Below, in pieces: positions 17,816 through 25,036 of a stretch of 62,046 nucleotides of DNA. The position numbers and the translations under genes are program-made. Numbering within the stretch: the stretch's first letter is position 1; each line of letters begins with the position of its first letter. This DNA comes from Geodermatophilus chilensis (GTDB lineage Bacteria > Actinomycetota > Actinomycetes > Mycobacteriales > Geodermatophilaceae), in assembly GCF_002802985.1 (NCBI RefSeq), contig NZ_NVPT01000006.1, positions 1 to 62,046 on the forward strand. The letters are read 5' to 3'. Below the pieces are notes generated by a model. The model made no database searches, was not told the origin of the DNA, and saw nothing but the letters and a program-made list of their open reading frames with translations.

Positions 17816-18405
17816 GAGCGGCCACCCAGGCGGCGCACGGCGGCCCGGGCCTCGGGCAGCGCGATCGGCAGGGTGGCGAGCTGGGCCAGCGCGGCGACGG
17901 TGCACCAGGAGCAGACCTTGCGGTGCTTGGTGATCTGCTCGGCCAGCAGGTACAGGCCGCCGCCGGCGTCGGCCGCGGTCTTCGCGGCCAGCGCGAGCGG
18001 AACCCACGGCTGGGTCCGGGCCCGGTCGCGGTCACCCATCCCGGCCAGGACGAGGGTGACGCCGGCGCTGAGCAGCCCCAATGCGGCATCGGGGGTCTTC
18101 AGCTCCTGGTAGGCCTCGCCGGATGCGTCGACCGCATCGGCGTCGAGGAAGGGCAGCGACGGCTCGGGCACCTGGCGCAGCAGGCCGAACTGGTAGAGAC
18201 CGACGACTCCGAGTGCCGCCGAGGCGAGCGAGGTCAGCCCCGCGACCCAGCGACGCTGCTCCAGGAAGCTGCCGGTGCCCCGTCGAAGGTCGTCGCTGAC
18301 TCGCTCCGCCGCCGCGGAGCCCGATCGGCCCACCCCGCCGCTCCGAGGCCGTACGGATGCCGCCGGCGGCCCGGCGGGGCGCTGTCGTGACGCTGTCGTT
18401 CGCAT
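17812..18405 (-). CDS. Vitamin K epoxide reductase (VKOR)-family membrane protein
   Basis: A 197-residue protein with about four transmembrane helices. Residues about 60-75 form helix 1; LGLLSAGVTLVLAGMG, WVPLALAAKTAADAGGGLYLLAEQ and the final helix follow. The CSWC pair near residue 165 (KVCSWCTVAAL) is the VKOR active-site CxxC. VKOR enzymes oxidise DsbA-like partners using quinone. The loop cysteine pair of bacterial VKORs is not seen: the only Cys residues are in CSWC, so electron relay would have to differ. AGGAGG precedes the ATG. First gene of the dehalogenase-type operon. Confidence 0.75.
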   Translation of the reverse strand: MRTTASRQRPAGPPAASVRPRSGGVGRSGSAAAERVSDDLRRGTGSFLEQRRWVAGLTSLASAALGVVGLYQFGLLRQVPEPSLPFLDADAVDASGEAYQELKTPDAALGLLSAGVTLVLAGMGDRDRARTQPWVPLALAAKTAADAGGGLYLLAEQITKHRKVCSWCTVAALAQLATLPIALPEARAAVRRLGGRS

Positions 18406-18439
18406 TCCGCTGTCCTCCTGAGGCCTTTCCTGAGGCCGT

Positions 18440-18496
18440 GCCCGGTCTGCCGCCGGAGCAATCCACGGATCGTGCGCTCCCGACGGCAGACCGGGC
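18440..18496 (-). terminator. Perfect 13-bp stem between minus-strand genes
   Basis: GCCCGGTCTGCCG (18440-18452) and its exact complement CGGCAGACCGGGC (18484-18496) form a stem right after the stop of the AhpD-like gene and before the VKOR operon. Probable intrinsic terminator without T-tract. Confidence 0.6.
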
Positions 18497-18502
18497 GGCC
18501 GG

Positions 18503-19045
18503 TCAGAGGCCGGGAGCGGCGGGGATGTCCAGGTCTGTCTCCACCAGGTGGTTGAAGTGGTTGGTGAACAGGTTGAGCGCGATGTGCACCGACACCTCGG
18601 TGAGCTCGGTGTCGCTCCAACCGGCGTCCACCGCGGCCTGCCAGGTGCTGTCCTCGACCGACCCCACGGCGCCCGCGGACTCCCGGACCAGCGCCAGGAG
18701 CGCGGCGAGCCTGGGGTCGTCCTGGTAGGAGCCGTCCCTGATGGCCACGGTCTGCTCGGTCGCCAGGCCGGCCGCCTTCGCGCCCAGGGTGTGCGCGGAC
18801 TGGCAGTAGGAGCACCGGTCGACGTTGCCCACGACGAGGGCGATGGCCTCCCGGGTCGCTGCGTCGAAGGTGCCGTGCTCGGCGATCACCTGCTGGAGCG
18901 CTGCGTACGCGTTGAGCACGACGGGGGAGTGGGCCATCTCGCCGTGGATGTTGAGCACCTTGCCGAACTTCGCCTGCAGGGCCTTGAGTGCGTCGCGGCT
19001 GGGCTCCGGGGCGCTGTCGACGCTGTGGACGGGGATGCGGGCCAT
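18503..19045 (-). CDS. Carboxymuconolactone decarboxylase / AhpD-like protein
   Basis: A 180-residue helical protein. The AhpD core is clear: ATREAIALVVGNVDRCSYCQSAHTLGAKAAGL, with Glu, the CxxC pair and the downstream His that form the peroxidase/proton-relay site. Such proteins reduce peroxides or organic hydroperoxides using a thiol partner; the more distant ones are uncharacterised. The ATG at 19045 has GAGGAG ten bases upstream; the frame is open further up but without signals. Located close to the ECF sigma/anti-sigma pair, so oxidative-stress control is possible. Confidence 0.85.
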   Translation of the reverse strand: MARIPVHSVDSAPEPSRDALKALQAKFGKVLNIHGEMAHSPVVLNAYAALQQVIAEHGTFDAATREAIALVVGNVDRCSYCQSAHTLGAKAAGLATEQTVAIRDGSYQDDPRLAALLALVRESAGAVGSVEDSTWQAAVDAGWSDTELTEVSVHIALNLFTNHFNHLVETDLDIPAAPGL

Positions 19046-19177
19046 GCGGTCTCCTCGGTGCTGGGGGCCAGGACGGGACGGGAACCCGGTAGGGGGTGCC
19101 GGTTCATCCCGGCGGACGACGGAGCCGGTCGGGTAGCCGCGGGGTCTGGTCACCGGGAAGCCGCCTGGGGCGGGCGA

Positions 19178-19303
19178 CCAGCCGCCCGGACAGAGGTCGC
19201 CGGTGCGGATGCGGTCCCGCTCGATGAGCAGGACGCGGGCTCTCAGGCCCGCGGTCGTCGCGGCGTCGACGAGGCCGGCCGTGCCGCCGCCGACATGCAG
19301 GTC
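19178..19303 (-). pseudogene. Decayed N-terminal fragment of a FAD disulfide oxidoreductase
   Basis: A 42-codon minus-strand frame reads DLHVGGGTAGLVDAATTAGL, then RARVLLIERDRIRTGDLCPGG. This is the ADP-binding fold of the mercuric/lipoamide reductase group (VIGGGTAGLVAAxAAGxGARVxLIERxRxGGDCL), but the start codon is lost, the redox-active GGDCLxTGCVPSK segment is broken after DLC, and nothing of the remaining 400 residues follows. It sits between the AhpD-like gene and the anti-sigma gene. An intact relative lies at 21931-23334. Confidence 0.65.
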
Positions 19304-19331
19304 GCCAGGGCCGACACGACGGGTGCTGCAG

Positions 19332-19610
19332 TCATCCGCGGTCCTCCTCGAGCAACTCGTCGACGGAACGGTGCAGGCGCGCGACCGCCGCCGGGTCGGG
19401 GCCGACGAGCCGGGACAGGCGCAGCATGGCCCAACGCATCGACCGGAAGTCCTCGACCGCCGCCGCGCAGCGGGCGCACTCGGCCAGGTGGGCCTCCAGG
19501 CGGCGGATCTCGGCGGGGTCCAGGGGCGCGGAGGGGTCGGCGTCGAGGTAGCGCTGGAGGCGCTTGGCGGTGAAGTGGCAGGACAGCACCCTGCGGATGC
19601 CGGAGGTCAC
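19332..19610 (-). CDS. Zinc-finger anti-sigma factor
   Basis: A 92-residue protein. Residues about 35-50 contain HLAECARC, the HxxxCxxC zinc-binding signature of ZAS anti-sigma factors such as RsrA, with an earlier Cys/His in LSCHFTAKRLQRYLD. These proteins hold their sigma factor and release it on oxidation or another stress. The GTG at 19610 overlaps the sigma gene end by 4 bp, the expected coupled order (sigma first, anti-sigma second). No transmembrane segment, so the sensor is cytoplasmic. Confidence 0.88.
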   Translation of the reverse strand: MTSGIRRVLSCHFTAKRLQRYLDADPSAPLDPAEIRRLEAHLAECARCAAAVEDFRSMRWAMLRLSRLVGPDPAAVARLHRSVDELLEEDRG

Positions 19611-20170
19611 CGCAGGCTCCCCTCGTGCGAGGCAGCGGCGTGCAGGTGGGCGCGCACACGCTGGCGGGCCCGGCTCAGCCGCGACATCACCGTGCCGAGC
19701 GGCACACCGAGCAGCTCGGAGACCTCCGCGTAGGTGAGGCCGTTGACGTCCACGAGGACCAGGACGGTCTGGAACTTCGGGTCCAGGCTGTGGATGGCCC
19801 GCTCCAAGTCGTCCGGAAGGATCTGCAGCACGATCTGCTCCTCGGGGCTGGGGTCGGCTGCCGCCCCGAACGCCGGGCGAGCTCCGGGCAGGATGCCGAT
19901 GTCCTCGACCGGGTCCGGTCTGCGTCTGCGGTTCATGTTCACCTGGGTGTGTCGGAGGATCGTCAGCAGCCACGCACGCGGGTGCGCACCGTCGAAACGG
20001 TCCAGGGCCCGCCAGGCCCGCACCAGCGTCTCCTGGGTCAGGTCCTCCGCCTCCGCCCACGACCCGGTCAGCGTGCGGGCGACCCGGAGCAGGACCTCCA
20101 GCTCTGGCTCGACGTGCCGGCGGAAGAGGTCGGCTCGGTGCTCGGCGGCTTCGGCCGGCGGAGTCGACAT
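19607..20170 (-). CDS. ECF-type RNA polymerase sigma factor
   Basis: A 187-residue sigma-70 family protein of the ECF type. Region 2 (about 15-80) includes GSWAEAEDLTQETLVRAWRALDRFDGAHPRAWLLTILRHTQVN; region 4 (about 125-180) is the HTH DVNGLTYAEVSELLGVPLGTVMSRLSRARQRVR. No sigma 1.1 or 3 region. It is encoded just upstream of its zinc anti-sigma. Start ATG 20170 gives the usual short N-terminus. Neighbouring AhpD-like and flavoprotein genes suggest, but do not show, a redox stimulon. Confidence 0.92.
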   Translation of the reverse strand: MSTPPAEAAEHRADLFRRHVEPELEVLLRVARTLTGSWAEAEDLTQETLVRAWRALDRFDGAHPRAWLLTILRHTQVNMNRRRRPDPVEDIGILPGARPAFGAAADPSPEEQIVLQILPDDLERAIHSLDPKFQTVLVLVDVNGLTYAEVSELLGVPLGTVMSRLSRARQRVRAHLHAAASHEGSLR

Positions 20171-20215
20171 GCCCCGGGAACCCCGTGACGACGACGTGGT
20201 GTTCCCGCGCCGGGG

Positions 20216-20562
20216 ATGCCAGGCATGCGCCCGATCCGGTCCCTCCTGCCGGGCCGTCCCGAGCCGGACGCCAGGTTCCCCTTCCCGTACGACCTGCTGT
20301 CGCTGGAGTGGCCGGTCCACCGGTCGTGCGCGTGGCCGCCATCGACGCCCCGGGACCTCGACCTGGTGACCCGGTGTCCGACCACGGTTGCGGCACCGCA
20401 CCGGCGCCACCTGCCGCGGTGGACCGGACCGGCCGGGTCGTCGCGCCGGACGCCGGCCGGTCGATGCTGCGTCTGACGGCCTGCGGGCGCGGCGACGCCG
20501 GTGGGACGACGTCACGGTCATCTGCGCGGACGTCGCCTCGGTCGATGCGAGGACCTGACGGC
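20216..20562 (+). pseudogene. Frameshifted remnant of a class I SAM methyltransferase
   Basis: Three successive + frames together read as one methyltransferase. Frame 1 has FPFPYDLLSLEWPVHR (about 20276-20323); a shift then gives RVAAIDAPGPRPGDPVSDHGCGT and GRVVAPDAGRSMLR, i.e. SAM motif I (DxGCGT) and the following acidic-strand segment (to about 20470); a further shift gives RRWDDVTVICADVASVDA before a TGA at about 20558. The order and spacing match a class I methyltransferase N-terminal half; at least two frameshifts and no C-terminal half remain. It lies between the divergent sigma and Crp-like genes. Confidence 0.65.
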
Positions 20563-20576
20563 GCTTCCCGGCTGAG

Positions 20577-21320
20577 ATGATCCGCAGCATGGATCTGGCG
20601 CGGTGGACGGCGCTGCCCCGCGCCGACGCGACGCGCCTGACCCCCCGCGAGGTGCAGATCCGGGACGCCGCGTGGATCGCCCGGTGCGTCGGCCGCGGGG
20701 CGACGGCCCCCCTCGGGCCCGAGGACGTGGCCGCCCTCGCCAGCCGGATCTCGCCCGTGGGGTTCCAGCGGGGAGAACGGATCTTCGGCGACGGCGGCGG
20801 AGGGCGGCCTGGCGTCTGCATCGTCCGCACGGGGCACGTGGAACTCAGCGTCGCGACCCCACGGGGGCGGGTGGTCGTCGGGGTCCTGCGTCCGGGGGAC
20901 GTGGACGGGGACGTACCGCTCCTGCTCGGCATCCCCGTGCCGTACGCCGCACACGCGGTGGACGAGACCGTCTGCCTGGTGCTGTCACCGGCCGACTTCG
21001 ATTCGCTGCTGATCCGACATCCAGCGGTGTCCCGGCGCTGGCTTTCCAGCGTGGCCCAGCGGCTGGCCACCAGCCACGGCCGACTGGTCTCCCTGCTCGG
21101 CCGCCCCCTGGTGGCACAGCTGGCGGGGCTCCTCCTCGACGAGGCCGAGGACGGGACGGTCCAGCTGCCGCAGCGCACCCTGGCAGCGATGCTCGGCGTG
21201 GCCCGGCCCTCGCTCAACAAGGTGCTCAAGGACCTCGAACGGCGCGGCCTGGTCGCACTCGGCTACGGAGCCATCCGGCTGCTGGACGAGGACCGCCTGC
21301 AACGGGTGCGCGACGCCTGA
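20577..21320 (+). CDS. Crp/Fnr-family transcriptional regulator
   Basis: A 247-residue protein. Residues about 55-165 form a cyclic-nucleotide-binding-type beta barrel (GERIFGDGGGGRPGVCIVRTGHVELSV...LRPGDVDGDVPLLLGIP), and the C-terminal winged helix contains LPQRTLAAMLGVARPSLNKVLKDLERRGLV. The canonical cAMP-binding residues are not clear, and there is no Fnr-type cysteine cluster (only isolated Cys), so the ligand is unknown. An ATG 12 bases further in (20589) is an alternative start. Its own target site is unknown; inverted repeats in the neighbouring divergent region are possible targets. Confidence 0.88.
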   Translation: MIRSMDLARWTALPRADATRLTPREVQIRDAAWIARCVGRGATAPLGPEDVAALASRISPVGFQRGERIFGDGGGGRPGVCIVRTGHVELSVATPRGRVVVGVLRPGDVDGDVPLLLGIPVPYAAHAVDETVCLVLSPADFDSLLIRHPAVSRRWLSSVAQRLATSHGRLVSLLGRPLVAQLAGLLLDEAEDGTVQLPQRTLAAMLGVARPSLNKVLKDLERRGLVALGYGAIRLLDEDRLQRVRDA

Positions 21321-21930
21321 GATCCCGTGGTCCGATCATCGAGCCACCGTGGCCGGCACCGGCACTCTCCGCCGGGCAGACCCCCGGAGGGGACCAGCGG
21401 CCGGACGACCCGAGCAGTCCCACCGGACCCGCTCCCACCACTGAACAGACGACCGGTGACCCACCTGCTCCGTGCGGCCACGACGCCGTCCTCGTCGGCG
21501 TCTCTCGCCGCCTCACGAGACGGCGCGGCCGATCCTCGGGTCCGACCGGGTCCTGCTGCGCGGACCGTCCCCCTGTCGGTGGCACAGCCGGAGCTGATCA
21601 CCGCCTACGTCTCGGCGCTCGCCGACGACGCCGGGCTGCGGGATCTGCTGTCCGGTGCAGATGGCGCATCAGCGTCTTCTCGGGCTCCGGGATCTCGAGC
21701 GCGGACTCCGGCCGGGTCCCGGCCGGCCGCGTTCCCGTGCTGACGTTCCCGTGCGCACGGCTCGGGAGTGGGGACCCCGGATGTCTCCCGGCCTCGTCAG
21801 CTCCCCTGCGCGGTGCCCTCGGCGTGTCCCTGCCGGTGGTCGCCGCCGCGGGAGCTGGCGCTGGCCTGGCGCCGCCGACGACGAGCGAGTGGTCCGGCCG
21901 GTGGGACGTCGCCGGCCGGACCATGATGCG
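21321..21930. other. 610-base gap without an intact gene
   Basis: No frame gives a complete or recognisable protein. The only mildly protein-like stretch is SVAQPELITAYVSALADDAG on the + strand near 21580-21640, which I cannot assign. Since two other decayed genes lie close by, this may be further debris; otherwise it is non-coding. Confidence 0.35.
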
Positions 21931-23334
21931 TCAGGACACGCCGCGCTCCTGTTCCAGCAGGCGCAGCCACACCTCGCTGAGGGTGGGGAACGCCGGTACC
22001 GCGTGCCAGAGGGTGTCGATCGGCACTCGGCCGACGATCGCGACGGTGGCCGCGTGCAGCAGCTCGCCGACCCCGGGTCCGACGAAGGTCGCGCCGACCA
22101 CCAGCCGGCGGTCGGCGTCGATGACCAGCTGCGCGGTGCCGTGGACGTCCTTGCCCGCCAGGGCGCCCGCCGCGGTCGCGCCGATGTCGTACGCGACGGT
22201 CCGCACGTCGATCCCCTCCGAGCGAGCCCGCGCCTCGGTCATCCCGACGGCGGCCACCTGCGGATCGGTGAAGGTGACCCGGGGCACCGCCACGTGATCT
22301 GCCCAGGCCTGCCGGCGGCGGCCCGCGACGATGTCTCCGACGAGGCGGGCTTGGTACTTGCCCTGGTGGGTCAGGAGCGCCCGCCCGTTGACGTCGCCGG
22401 CGGCGTACAACCAGCCGCCGTCCACACCACGCACCCGGAGTTCGTCGTCGACGTCCAGGTAGCCGCCCGGAGTCAGCCCGATGGTGTCCAGCCCGATGTC
22501 GTCGGTATTCGCCCGGCGACCGGTGGCGACGAGCAGCTCGTCGCCGGTGAGCTCGGTGCCGTCGGCGAGGGTGAGGGTGACCGGCCCGTCCGGACCGGGC
22601 CGGTCCGCGGAGGTGGCCTCCGCCCCGGTGAGCACCCGGACACCGATGGCGGACAGCGCCTTCGCCAGTTCTTCGCCGGCGAACGGCTCCTCGGTGGAGA
22701 GCAGCCGCTCGGACCGTTCGACGACGGTCACCTCCTCGGCACCGAGCCAGCGGAAGGCCTGCGCCATCTCGACGCCGACCACGCCGCCGCCGAGCACCAG
22801 CAGCCGCCGCGGGATCTCCTTCGCCGAGGTGACAGCCCGGTTGTCCCAGCCGTCGACGTCACGCAGCCCCTCGATGGGTGGGACGGCGGCCGAGGACCCG
22901 GTGGCGACCACGACGGCTCGGCGGGCCGTCAACGTGACCCGTTCCCCGCCCGGTGTGTCCACCACGACGGTGCGCTCGCCGGCGAGCCGGCCGCGCCCGC
23001 GTACGAGGTCGACGTCGATCCCGGCGAGCCAGCCGGCCTGCGCGGCGTCGTCCCAACCGCTCGCGAAGGAGTCCCGGGTGACGAGCGCGCGGTCGACGTC
23101 GAGCTGTCCGACGCCTGCCCGCGCAGCCGGTACGCGGCGGGCCGCGGCCAGCACCTCACCGGGACGGAGCAGTGCCTTGCTGGGCATGCAGGCCCAGTAC
23201 GAGCACTCGCCACCGACGAGCTCGGACTCCACCACGACCGCGCGCAGCCCGTTGACCGAGGCATACCACGCGGCGTTCTCACCCGTGGACCCGCCTCCGA
23301 GCACGATCACGTCGTAGTCGCGCACGTCGTCCAT
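21931..23334 (-). CDS. FAD/NAD(P) disulfide oxidoreductase-like protein
   Basis: A 467-residue flavoprotein of the lipoamide/mercuric reductase family. DVIVLGGGSTGENAAWYASVNG is the FAD Rossmann motif, VGGECSYWACMPSKALL the redox-active CxxxxC loop, LLVLGGGVVGVEMAQAF the NAD(P) site, WLYAAGDVNGRALLTH the second FAD motif. At the C-terminus the usual HPTLSE (catalytic His-Glu) reads FPTLSEVW: His is replaced by Phe, so normal disulfide-dithiol exchange with a lipoyl-type partner is unlikely. ATG 23334 follows GGGAGGGAG. It is divergent from a SRPBCC gene; a pair of inverted repeats lies between. Confidence 0.88.
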   Translation of the reverse strand: MDDVRDYDVIVLGGGSTGENAAWYASVNGLRAVVVESELVGGECSYWACMPSKALLRPGEVLAAARRVPAARAGVGQLDVDRALVTRDSFASGWDDAAQAGWLAGIDVDLVRGRGRLAGERTVVVDTPGGERVTLTARRAVVVATGSSAAVPPIEGLRDVDGWDNRAVTSAKEIPRRLLVLGGGVVGVEMAQAFRWLGAEEVTVVERSERLLSTEEPFAGEELAKALSAIGVRVLTGAEATSADRPGPDGPVTLTLADGTELTGDELLVATGRRANTDDIGLDTIGLTPGGYLDVDDELRVRGVDGGWLYAAGDVNGRALLTHQGKYQARLVGDIVAGRRRQAWADHVAVPRVTFTDPQVAAVGMTEARARSEGIDVRTVAYDIGATAAGALAGKDVHGTAQLVIDADRRLVVGATFVGPGVGELLHAATVAIVGRVPIDTLWHAVPAFPTLSEVWLRLLEQERGVS

Positions 23335-23422
23335 CTGCAACTCCCTCCTCCCGGGGTCCGCCTCGGCCGGCCGGACACCGCGTCGGACGGGGAACACCTC
23401 GCCGCGGTTGACCGAGGGCGCA

Positions 23423-23440
23423 CTGTCAGCCTGATGACAG
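23423..23440. promoter_or_regulatory. Inverted repeat CTGTCA-N6-TGACAG, copy 1
   Basis: A perfect dyad with 6-base arms and a 6-base spacer in the divergent region of the flavoprotein and SRPBCC genes. A second copy with identical arms and spacing is centred 41 bp away, about four helical turns. Symmetry and N6 spacing fit a dimeric HTH regulator such as a Crp/Fnr-type protein; which protein binds is unknown. Confidence 0.5.
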
Positions 23441-23463
23441 ACCTGCCCCGCGGCGACGGCGGA

Positions 23464-23481
23464 CTGTCACGCCGCTGACAG
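23464..23481. promoter_or_regulatory. Inverted repeat CTGTCA-N6-TGACAG, copy 2
   Basis: Second copy of the dyad, here extended to an 11-bp arm (GCGGACTGTCA-type, 23459-23486), so it could also form a hairpin. It lies about 70 bp before the SRPBCC start and about 130 bp before the flavoprotein start. Confidence 0.5.
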
Positions 23482-23551
23482 TCCGCTGCGCGCGGGAGCC
23501 GCCTCCGGGTGAGGCTCACCGCATCGGACCCGACGACGAACAGGAGCGCTC

Positions 23552-23947
23552 ATGGCCACGCTGCGCAGCGACATCACGATCGACCGCCCCGCCGACGAGG
23601 TGTGGGCCGTCGTCAGTGACGCCGGCCGCATCTCGGAGTGGATGCCGGCCGTCCTGACCTCGACGGCGAACGGGAACGTCCGTAGCTGCGAACTGGAGGG
23701 CGGCGTCCCGCTGGAGGAGGAGATCGTCACCAACGACCCCGGACTGCGCCGGTTCCAGTACCGCATCGTCGGCGGCGGGGTGCCGGCGGACACCCACCTG
23801 GGCACCGTCGACGTGCACGCTCTCGACGACGGCCGCAGCCTGGTCGTGTACGGCACCGAGATCACGCCAGACGACCTGGCCGGCACGATGGGCCCGGCCC
23901 TCGAGGATGGCGTCCGCGGGCTCAAGGAGTACTGCGAGCGCCGCTGA
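23552..23947 (+). CDS. SRPBCC-family (polyketide cyclase/START-like) protein
   Basis: A 131-residue protein with the START-like opening TLRSDITIDRPADEVWAVVSDAGRISEWMPAV, a conserved Trp in the first helix, and a C-terminal long helix (ALEDGVRGLKEYCERR). Such proteins bind hydrophobic ligands in a deep cavity; members include lyases, cyclases and carrier-like proteins. AGGAGC precedes the ATG. Its divergent arrangement with a flavoprotein and the paired dyads suggest co-regulation. Ligand unknown. Confidence 0.85.
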   Translation: MATLRSDITIDRPADEVWAVVSDAGRISEWMPAVLTSTANGNVRSCELEGGVPLEEEIVTNDPGLRRFQYRIVGGGVPADTHLGTVDVHALDDGRSLVVYGTEITPDDLAGTMGPALEDGVRGLKEYCERR

Positions 23948-24151
23948 CCCCGCCGATCGGATGCTGGTCGCAGACGCCGACGGACGCGCAGCTGCCGGGC
24001 TCGGTCATGCCCGCCCCGTCGTGCGGTGCGGCGACGGCAGCCTACGGCGTGGACTGCTCCGCGGGATTCCGCCGGTGGCGTTCGACTCGAGCCGACCGCG
24101 ACCCGGCCCGGTCGAGAGTGGCCCGGGACACGGTACGAGGATGGGCGCGTG

Positions 24152-24985
24152 GTGAGACAACGCAAGGTGGGCCCCGAGGACGCGCGCTCCTGGCTGCTGG
24201 TCAACGGCGCCCGTACCGACCTGTTCGACCGGGCCGCCGACTCGCGGGCCGACCAGATCGTGCTCGACATCGAGGACGCGGTGGATCCTGCGCACAAGGA
24301 CGACGCCCGCGCCGGCGTCATCGAGTGGCTCTCGCGCGGCGACCGCTCGGCCTGGGTGCGCATCAACGACCGCTCCACGGAGTTCTGGGACGACGACGTC
24401 GCCAAGCTGTCCGGAGCCCCGGGCCTGCTCGGCGTCATGCTGGCCAAGACCGAGGCCGCGGAGCAGGTCACCGAGACCGCCGACCGGCTCGGCGGCTCCA
24501 CCCCCGTCCTCGCGCTGGTCGAGTCGGCGCTGGGCATCGAGGAGGCCGTCTCCATCGCCCGCGCCCGCGGCGCCTTCCGGCTGGCCTTCGGCAGCGGCGA
24601 CTACCGCCGCGACACCGGTACCAGCGCCGACGACCTGGCCATGGCCTACCCGCGCTCCCGGCTGGTCCTGGCCAGCCGGATCGGCGGCCTGCCCGGGCCG
24701 ATCGACGGCCCGACGGTCAGCAGCAGCCACCCGGTGCTGCGCGAGCAGACCGCCGTCACGGTCTCCCTCGGGCTCACCGGCAAGCTCTGCCTCGACCCGG
24801 AGCAGACGCCGGTGATCAACGAGGTCATCAGCCCGACGCCGTCGGACGTCGCGTGGGCGCGGGACTTCCTGGCCGACTTCGAGGCCCGCGGCCGGGTCAT
24901 CCGCGACGGCAGCGACAAGCCCCGGCTCGGCCGGGCCCGCAAGATCGAGCGGCTGGCGCAGACCTTCGGCGTCGAGCCCGCCTGA
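24152..24985 (+). CDS. HpcH/HpaI aldolase / citrate lyase beta-like (CitE-like)
   Basis: A TIM-barrel protein of about 277 residues. RSWLLVNGARTDLFDRAADSRADQIVLDIEDAVDPAHKDDAR is the CitE start with the Mg-binding acidic cluster (LDIEDAV), followed by WVRINDRST, LAKTEA, LALVESALGIEEA (metal-binding Glu) and the LAFGSGDYRRDTG loop. Free-standing CitE-like proteins cleave malyl-CoA-type or related acyl-CoA esters; exact substrate cannot be said. The GTG at 24152 (or 24149) is preferred over the longer open frame, which is basic and unlike the family. ACGAGG lies upstream. Confidence 0.85.
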   Translation: MRQRKVGPEDARSWLLVNGARTDLFDRAADSRADQIVLDIEDAVDPAHKDDARAGVIEWLSRGDRSAWVRINDRSTEFWDDDVAKLSGAPGLLGVMLAKTEAAEQVTETADRLGGSTPVLALVESALGIEEAVSIARARGAFRLAFGSGDYRRDTGTSADDLAMAYPRSRLVLASRIGGLPGPIDGPTVSSSHPVLREQTAVTVSLGLTGKLCLDPEQTPVINEVISPTPSDVAWARDFLADFEARGRVIRDGSDKPRLGRARKIERLAQTFGVEPA

Positions 24986-25036
24986 GCGCGCCGGGGGCGG
25001 CCGGGGAGGGCGGGGGACCGGCCCGGCCCCCCGCGC

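Noticed and set aside
19243-19659. Minus-strand 138-codon frame across the anti-sigma gene
   Set aside because: Overlaps the zinc-finger anti-sigma gene in another frame and is Pro/Arg-rich; the HxxxCxxC gene is the real one.
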